11,213 nucleotides of DNA from Pelagophyceae sp. CCMP2097. Lineage: Eukaryota > Sar > Pelagophyceae. Below, one piece after another: positions 5,876 through 11,213 of the stretch. Each line of letters opens with the position of its first letter. Position 1 is the stretch's first letter. A model generated the notes under the pieces. It ran no database searches. It was not told where the DNA came from and saw only the letters and a list, made by a program, of their open reading frames with translations. The position numbers and the translations under genes were made by a program. The DNA lies in the NCBI GenBank assembly GCA_026770575.1, contig MU657164.1, positions 1,217,590 to 1,228,802 of the forward strand, written 5' to 3'.

Positions 5876-6826
5876 TCATTCGTCGTCCGATTCGTCTTCG
5901 TCGCCCGAATTGTCGTCGAGTTGTCGTTTGTTTGTCTTTTTGACGTCAGGGATTTTGGCGTCGACGTAGTACGCGGGCGACGACCGATGCGCGGCCGCGG
6001 GCGCGGCCGAAGGCCAGGGCGCGGGCGCGGGCGCGTCGGCGTCCTAGGCGAGGGATGTTGATGGAGAGGGATGCGGGTGTTGAGACGGGCAAGCAATCCG
6101 AGGTGGGAGAGACGCTCGAAAAGGTCACGGTGGCAACTCTTCTCGGAAATGCTCGACAAAGGCGTACCCGGTAGTAGACAAAGTCGCGCGTCCCGCGCGC
6201 GCCGTACGTCGTGAACACCTCCTCGCCTGCGGAAGAGGCCTCGGGGGCCCAGATTGCAATCATCATATTTAGTATGAGAATGCGAGTCACGTCTAATATA
6301 ATAATATTATCTTATTAGATAAAAGAATAATATCACATGATTATGATTCTTCAGATCAATATCATAGATTCCAGTATTTAAAACAGAATATATAGATGAC
6401 GACACTGTACGCACCCTTTTCGACCTGCCTCTCCACTGTCCACATGAGCATCATGGGGTCCCGCCGCGCGACGCCCCAGCGGACCTAGGCACAAGCATAC
6501 ACATCGAAAAGGCCGAGAAAAAGCGCACCTGCGCCACCTGCGCCTCGCGCGCCTCGTTCATCCAGTACCTAGATAAGGCGGCCCATTCGGCATCGAATTT
6601 GGTATTTTGCGGATACGCGCTTGCCGCCGCTCTCAGACGCCGCCTCCCACGACGGCGACGACCCGGCGCGCTGGGCGAGGTCCGCCTCGTCGCCGAAATT
6701 GTTCACCTAGACGCATTCGCTGAAAGGGGCGCCCTTTGGAACGATGCGAAAAGCCGTGAAGCGAAAATAAAACGCCTCACAGGACCCTCTCGTTGGGGCC
6801 GCCGTCAAAGAGGAGCCGCATAAAGG
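5876..6826 (-). CDS. C-terminal exons of a SET-like protein (split gene; may be decayed)
   Basis: Readable minus-strand exons are 6484-6415 (VRWGVARRDPMMLMW), 6292-6168 or 6292-6129, and 6043-5876. Joining the first two across a 122-nt intron gives ILNMMIAIWAPEASSAGEEVF followed by TTYGARG. The GEEVFTTYG core with the preceding A.E....G matches the end of SET methyltransferase domains. The last exon is Ala/Pro-rich, then AYYVDAKIPDV, and an acidic tail NSGDEDESDDE before TGA at 5876-5878. These three pieces stay in frame without any frameshift. Further upstream, VNNFGDEADLAQRAG (about 6706-6617), FDAEWAALSRYWMNEAREAQ (about 6590-6529) and MRLLFDGGPNERV (about 6823-6785) look coding but do not link in one frame by any splice that I can find. 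The likely role is protein-lysine methylation in the nucleus, by family. The catalytic NH-x-C/S-x-PN-type motif was not seen, so activity is doubtful. Confidence 0.45.
6044..6167 (-). other. intron before the acidic C-terminal exon (donor ambiguous)
   Basis: The acceptor CCTCGCCTAG ends at 6044 after a pyrimidine-rich stretch. The donor is either GTACGC at 6167 (124 nt) or GTGACC at 6128 (85 nt). Both keep the SET motif in frame with the acidic tail. The segment between the donors reads GYAFVEHFREELPP in another frame, which resembles the end of a SET domain, so a frameshift rather than the longer intron is a live alternative. Confidence 0.45.
6293..6414 (-). other. 122-nt AT-rich intron in the SET-like gene
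   Basis: The donor is GTGCGT after AAAAG, and the acceptor is ATATTAG at 6293. It explains a sharp AT-rich island (about 6265-6400) inside GC-rich sequence. The phase-1 junction gives VEKDVTRILILNMM. Confidence 0.55.
6485..6528 (-). other. 44-nt intron in the SET-like gene
   Basis: The donor is GTGCGC after CAG and the acceptor is GTGCCTAG before GTCCGC. A T-rich stretch follows the donor. Splicing joins NEAREAQVAQ to VRWGVARRDP. An alternative donor nine bases upstream keeps the same frame. Confidence 0.45.
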
Positions 6827-7576
6827 GACCGAGCCCGTCAAAGAGGGTCACCATATGCAAGTATGAGACGACCCGCTTCGAGGCCCCGAGGGCCCGTCTT
6901 CAAGGGACCGTAGAGAGGGGCAAACTTGCATGGTCTTTCGAGAGGGCCCGTCTCGAAGACCCCTTCTCGAGGAACCCTCTCGAGAGCCTTTAAATGTGGC
7001 CCCTCGAGTTGGACCGTACACAGGGCCCCGTGTAGAGGCCCTCTCGACGAGAGCTCGCTGAGAAGGGCCTTTCAAAGGGAGGCCGTCTCTCCAAAGCCCG
7101 TATAGAGGTTCCGTGCAGAGGGACCGTCAAGAGGAGCCCTCAGAGACGGTCCCGTCAAAAAGCAACCTTCGAGACGGCCCCGTCGACAAAGCATCGTACA
7201 GAGGGCCCGTACAGAGGGCCCAACTCGAGGGACCGTAAAAGAGCGCTCAAGAAAAGTCCGTATAGAGGCCCGGGTATAGAGGGCCCGTCTATATGGCCCG
7301 TCTCCAAGGCCCGTGCAGAGGGACCACACAGAGGGACCACACAGAGGGCCCGTCTTGTGACCCAGCCTCTCCTCGACCGTCTCGAGTCTCTCCTCGACTC
7401 TCTCTACGGACCCCGTCTCTCCTCGACGTTGTAGATATTCGAGCGGCCGCGTGTTGGGGAACGTCTCGAGTTTGATCATCGAGCGCTCGTCTACAAGGAG
7501 CCTCTCTCCTCGACCGTCTCGAGGGCCCTTGATCAAGAGCCCGCGTCTAGAGGCCCCGCATGCCCGTCTCGCGGTC

Positions 7577-7622
7577 CTTTGTTTTTTGTACAGCTTATAA
7601 TAAAATCCTTCTTATTGAGCTC
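7577..7622. other. AT-rich island inside the minisatellite
   Basis: A 46-bp stretch with TTGTTTTTTGTACAGC and TAATAAAATCC lacks the repeat unit that surrounds it. On the plus strand it contains AATAAA. It may be leftover pre-repeat intron sequence or an insertion. No target duplication was seen. Confidence 0.4.
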
Positions 7623-8566
7623 CCGTAGGAATACTTCACAGGAGCCCACCGAGGCGCCTCCAAGGTCCCGTCTCCGTCAGGTTCGGGATCGAGAGGACCC
7701 GCATATAGGGTCCTTTCTCAAGGACCCGTAAAAGATGCCAGCCTCGAGAGCCCCGTATGCCAAACTCGAGCGTATAGGGGGCCCGTAGAAAAGGACCGTA
7801 TTGAGGGCCTGTATCGAGGACGTGTATAGATGTATAGGGGGCCCCTCGAAAGACTGTAGATGGCCCGTCTCGAAAGTCGCCGTATAGAGACCGTATCGAG
7901 GGCGCAGAGACGGGCCTGTATAGAGGGTCCGTAGAGATGATTCACATCGAGCACCCATACATCGAGAGCCCAACTCGAGGGACCGTATAGAGGACCCGCC
8001 TCGAGGAACTTGCTTCAAGGCACGTATGCAACGTCTGTAGAGAGGACGCGTATAGAGGGGCCCGCTTCCAAGGTCCTAAAAGAGTGCCTGTCTCAAGGAC
8101 CCGCCTCGAGAGTTGGTAAAGAGGGCTTGTATCGAGGCACCATATCGAGGGCCCGTAGAGAGGCCGTATAGAGGGCCTGCCTCGAGAGCCTGCCTCGAGG
8201 GTCCTTACATAGGGCCCACCTTGATGGCCCGTGTCGAGGGCCCGCTTCGAGGGCCAGCCTCGAGGGTCCGTAAGGAGGCCCCGTCTCAAGGGCCCGTAGA
8301 GATGGCCTCGATGGTCCTCATAGAGGGGCCGTCTCGAAGACCCCGTCGCGAGGGTCTGTCTCGAGCCCCTTTCTCTTCGGTGCCTCCCATCCTCCGAACC
8401 TTTACGACCCCGTCTCCCTGTATAGAGCAAAGGGCCTACCTCGAGGACCCTTGAGAAAGAACCCTGTATCGAGACCCCGTACGTAGGGCACCGTCTCAAA
8501 GGCCCCTTCCATTGGTGCCTCCCATCGTCCGCGCCTCGAAGAGCCCGTCTCCGTGTATAGAGGGCC

Positions 8567-8762
8567 CGTTCTCGAGGGCCCTTTCTCGAAGGCCCGTTGT
8601 CGAGGGCCCTTTCTCGAGGGCCCGTTGTCGAGGGCCCGTTCTCGAGGGCCCGTTGTCGAGGGCCCTTTCTCGAGGGCCCGTTGTCGAGGGCCCGTTGTCG
8701 AGGGCCCTTTCTCGAGGGCCCGTTGTCGAGGGCCCGTTGTCGAGGGCCCGTTGTCGAGGGCC
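8567..8762 (+). repeat. 14 exact-length copies of a 14-bp unit
   Basis: Fourteen units of 14 bp run without a single insertion or deletion. Only three main types occur: CGTTGTCGAGGGCC, CTTTCTCGAGGGCC and CGTTCTCGAGGGCC (unit 2 has one A). The homogeneity compared with the flanking 13-bp array marks a recent expansion. Confidence 0.95.
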
Positions 8763-8820
8763 CGTAGAAAAGGCCCTTCCTCGAGAGAATCCGGGCCCTG
8801 TCTCGAGGTCCTCCGGTGCT

Positions 8821-9591
8821 TCACGCCGACTTGCGCCCTTGTGAAGACGCCTCAAATACCAAAAACGGCCCAAAACGGATTTGATCAAAAACATCAAAAA
8901 AACGGACCTTGAAAAGTCCGTCTTGGTACTTGATATACGAGTCCGACTTTTTGGCCATCAGCTCCGGCGAGATCCTCGGCGAATAAACGGCGCGAACATC
9001 GACGAAAGTCTCGCCCGAGCGAATCACGCGCGTCGCGACGGTGCCCCAGCCGTGAGCCACGCCCGCGTTGGTCACGCGAGTCGCGCCCGTGATCCTTCGG
9101 TCCTCGGTCACGAATGTACTTCGCATCGCCTCGTGGGAAGAGTCGGCGTAGCCGCGCTTTCGAGAGGAGCGCATCCTACGCCGCAGGCGTGGGCGCGCCT
9201 GGCTCAAAGGCTCGCCAAATGCCCCAAAAGCGTAAAATGCCCCAAAAGCGTAAAATGCCCCCAAATACCCCAAAATCCCCCAAAATCCCACGTACATGCC
9301 CCATACGACGTCGAAGTCCCACTGCACCGGCGCCTTGCCGACGGCGGCGCCGGCGGGCTTTGGCTTGATGGGCCGCGGGGGCACGGGGAGTTGGTTCTTG
9401 GCGATTGCGGCCTCCATGACGCCCCGCAGCGTATTGTATCGTTCGTTCTGGGCGTCGTGCCAGGCAAAGGCGTTGAGACCCCCGCACGCCTTTTGCTTCC
9501 AGCCCAAGGTGCGGAGGTGCGGCCAGAGCTCGTTCCAGGCGGTTTTCTGCAAATCCGACAAGAGCGCAAACGCGCTGAAGGACCTGTCCAT
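8821..9591 (-). CDS. N-terminal exons of a SET-like protein
   Basis: The ATG at 9591 has A at -3 and G at +4. The unspliced frame is open for 256 residues to 8821, but it contains a 120-nt intron (9176-9295) and probably ends at a GTCCGT donor at 8907, after which the sequence becomes T-rich and loses its coding character. Exons 9591-9296 and 9175-8908 give 188 residues. The first part has NELWPHLRTLGWKQK, an LW..L..LGW pattern that I associate with stramenopile chromatin-type proteins, then a Pro/Lys-rich linker and QWDFDVVWGM. The second part has VTNAGVAHGWGTVATRVIRSGETFVD followed by PELMAKKSDSYIKYQDGLFKV, which fits the start of a SET domain (G.G..A...I..GE, then Y...DG). The downstream half of that domain appears at 5876-6826 on the same strand, beyond the minisatellite. 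Substrate and activity cannot be read. Confidence 0.6.
   Translation of the reverse strand: MDRSFSAFALLSDLQKTAWNELWPHLRTLGWKQKACGGLNAFAWHDAQNERYNTLRGVMEAAIAKNQLPVPPRPIKPKPAGAAVGKAPVQWDFDVVWGMYVGFWGILGYLGAFYAFGAFYAFGAFGEPLSQARPRLRRRMRSSRKRGYADSSHEAMRSTFVTEDRRITGATRVTNAGVAHGWGTVATRVIRSGETFVDVRAVYSPRISPELMAKKSDSYIKYQDGLFKVRFFDVFDQIRFGPFLVFEASSQGRKSA
9176..9295 (-). other. 120-nt G/T-rich intron in the SET-like gene
   Basis: The donor is GTACGT after GGCAT and the acceptor is GCGTAG before GATGCGC. The length is a multiple of three and no stop occurs, so it hides as a Gly/Phe/Tyr-rich insertion. The plus strand shows two perfect 18-bp units (9221-9238 and 9239-9256). The minus strand has four G-runs separated by ATTTT-like loops. 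Confidence 0.65.
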
Positions 9592-9784
9592 CCTAATAAG
9601 GGCACTCGTTGGAAATGCCGCCTCTTTTTAACTTTTGGGGCTCCTTTGGGCCCCTCGGCGGGAATCTCGACAGAGTGGCCCTCACATCCGTATTAAGGGG
9701 CCGCCCCCGGGCCCATCGCAGGACCGAACATGGCCCCTCGAGCCGCCAAATGGGACCCTCGAAGAAAGGACCGCCTCCGGGCTC
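9592..9784. other. upstream region of the SET-like gene
   Basis: The short stretch between the minus-strand start and the next array holds a T-rich patch (TTTTTAACTTTTGGGG), GGGCCC-type words and a few diverged repeat units. It is the only room for a promoter before the 12-bp array. No clear TATA box is seen. Confidence 0.35.
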
Positions 9785-10735
9785 CTTGGGCGATCCATCC
9801 ACAGTCCCCTCTGCGACAGTCCCTCTGCGACGGTCCCTTTCAAAGTCCCATTGATCATCCCTTGGCCGGTCCCTCAAACGGTCGCTCGGCGATCACTCGA
9901 ATGCCTCGATGCGACGGTCCCGCGACGGCCCCTTTCCGGTCCCTTTTCCCGGCCCCTTGGCCGGCCCTCTGGATACTCCCTTTGGTCAGTCCCTTCGGAC
10001 AGTCCCTCGACGGGCCCTCTGCGACGGTCGCTTTGACGGCGGTTTCTCCACGGTCGCTCGGACGGTCGCTTGGACTGTCTCGAGGACGGTCGCTTGGGCG
10101 GTCCTTTGAACGGCCCCTCGGACGGTCGCTTGGGCGGTCCTTTGGACACTTCCTTTGGACAGTTCATTTGGGTAGTCCCTTGGGCGGTCCCTTGGATGGT
10201 CCCTCGACGGCCTTCTGCGACGGTCCCGTGGGCGGGCCCTCAACTGGCCCCTTGGGCTGTCCTTCGGACGATTCCTTGGACGGTCCCTCGACAGTCCCTC
10301 GAAGGTCCCTCTGCGACGGTCCCGTGGAAGGTCCTTCTGCGACGGTCCCGTGGAGGGTCCCTCGGACGGGCGTTTGGACGGGCGCTCGACTGCGGCCCCT
10401 CAGCGACGTCCCGTGGATGGGCCCTCCGACGGCCCCTTGGGCGGTCCTTTGGACAATCCCTTGGGACAGTTCCTTGGGTGGTCTCTCGACGGTCCCTCTG
10501 CGACAGCCCCTTCGACGGTCCCTTCGACCGGCCCCTGAGACGGCCCCTCTGCGACGGTCCCGTGGAGGGTCCCTCGGAGGGTCGTTTGGATGATCCCTAA
10601 AACAGTCCCTTGGGTGGTCCTTTGGACACCTACTTTGGACATCTCCTTGGACGGTCCCTCGGCAGTCCCTCAACAGTCTCTCTGCGACGGTCCCTCGGAC
10701 AGTCCCTCGTACGGTCCCTTGGGTGGTCTTGGGCC
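9785..10735. repeat. 12-bp minisatellite (GACGGTCCCTTG type)
   Basis: About 950 bases of units such as GACGGTCCCTTG, GACAGTCCCTCG and GGCGGTCCTTTG, mostly 12 bp with occasional 11-bp units. A longer variant containing CTCTGCGACGGTCCC recurs near 9824, 10018, 10309, 10331, 10548 and 10680, so part of the array expanded as multi-unit blocks. Frames stay open on both strands because 12 is a multiple of three and the units lack stops. I do not consider them genes. Confidence 0.85.
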
Positions 10736-11213
10736 GAAGGCGACGATATAGGACCGTAGACGACCGAAGAGGTCCGAGGGCCGTAGGGGGGCGTGGAGGA
10801 TCGTAGAGGGCCGTAGAGGGCCATAGAGGGCCATAGCGACCCCATATGACCGCTGAGGGCCGGCTTGGGCCTTTGAGGGCCGTCTAGGAACGTCTGGGAT
10901 CGTAGAGGGCCGTAGCGACCGCATAGGACCGCTTAGGGCGGGCTTGGACCGCCGAGGACCGTCGAGGACCGTCTCAGACAGTAGAGGGGCGTAGAGGGCC
11001 GTAGAGGGCCGCATAGGACCGTCTCGGACCGCACAGGCCCGTCTCGGGCCATAGATAACCGTGAAGGGCCGTAGCGGACCGCATAGGACCGTCTCGGACC
11101 GCACAGGCCCATCTCTGTCCGTACAGGACTGCACAGGACCGTAGAGGGCCGTAGAGGGCAGTCTCGGACCGTAGATCGCCGGCCGTCTCGGTTCGTATAG
11201 GACCGTGCAGGAC
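10735..11213. repeat. 10-bp minisatellite (GTAGAGGGCC type), runs off the window
   Basis: Units such as GTAGAGGGCC, GCATAGGACC and GTCTCGGACC repeat every 10 bp. From 10921 to about 11180 roughly 26 units keep perfect 10-bp register with no insertion or deletion, almost all ending in GGRCC. A 30-bp block at 11011-11040 recurs exactly at 11081-11110, showing a 70-bp higher-order unit. The array continues past the window end. Confidence 0.9.

Larger units (their letters stand above)
6870..8815. repeat. degenerate 13-bp GC-rich minisatellite
   Basis: About 1.9 kb built from variants of TCGAGGGCCCGTA and TAGAGGGCCCGTC. The 13-bp period is clearest at 8142-8300, where most units are exactly 13 long. 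Elsewhere units of 11-14 bp are mixed. CTCGAG and GGGCCC palindromes alternate. All six frames have long open runs because the units lack stops. The region separates the two halves of the SET-like gene. A non-repetitive AT-rich island interrupts it at about 7577-7622. Confidence 0.85.

Noticed and set aside
8567..8762. CRISPR array
   Set aside because: The units are directly adjacent with no spacers, there are no cas genes, and the window is eukaryotic.
6848..8897. Many long open frames in the 13/14-bp array (for example RALDNGPSTTGPRQ strings)
   Set aside because: Unit lengths of 13 and 14 are not multiples of three and the units lack stops, so every frame is open in turn. There is no start context, no domain and no flanking coding signal.
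9593..11134. Long open frames in the 12-bp and 10-bp arrays on both strands
   Set aside because: They are repeat translations only (GPSTVPRRS-type and RPSTALYGP-type), present on both strands at once.

Overview
The window looks like nuclear DNA of a GC-rich microalga, most likely a stramenopile of the pelagophyte kind (relatives of Aureococcus or Pelagomonas). This rests on family recognition and was not searched. Four things point there. Short GT-AG introns interrupt the genes. One secreted protein has a long Pro/Ser/Thr/Ala four-residue repeat between an N-terminal Cys domain and a C-terminal hydrophobic domain. One gene combines a RING finger with Sel1 repeats. One split gene looks like a SET-domain protein with an LW..L..LGW N-terminal region. 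Minisatellites fill much of the right half. No rRNA, tRNA, CRISPR array or bacterial-style operon was found.

Layout. 2-352 (+): C-terminal end of a zinc-finger-like protein. 353-1242: intergenic tail-to-tail region with palindromes. 1243-3230 (-): three-exon gene for a secreted or surface protein; its repeat (about 1777-2625) contains an internal duplication. 3231-4125: AT-richer divergent intergenic region with strong palindromes, two E2F-like sites and a perfect 21-bp tandem repeat. 4126-4995 (+): RING plus Sel1-repeat gene broken by two frameshifts and an in-frame TGA. 4996-5576: non-coding, with a 29-bp repeat, a CCAAT cluster and a hairpin. 5577-5742: a foldback MITE-like element with inverted ends and a matching 5-bp target duplication. 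5876-9591 (-): apparently one SET-like gene, with the N-terminal half at 8908-9591 and the C-terminal half at 5876-about 6826. The roughly 2 kb between the halves is a 13/14-bp minisatellite. 9785-10735 and 10735-11213: two further arrays with 12-bp and 10-bp units.

No shared pathway links the genes. The main interest lies in genome architecture: a SET domain apparently split by a minisatellite, introns falling into two length classes (about 42-44 and 120-124 nt) nearly all with TAG acceptors, an intact foldback element, and neighbouring arrays whose unit lengths differ (14, 13, 12 and 10 bp) around a common GGNCC core. Exon boundaries come from reading splice sites and frames by eye. Boundaries in 6529-6830 are unresolved.
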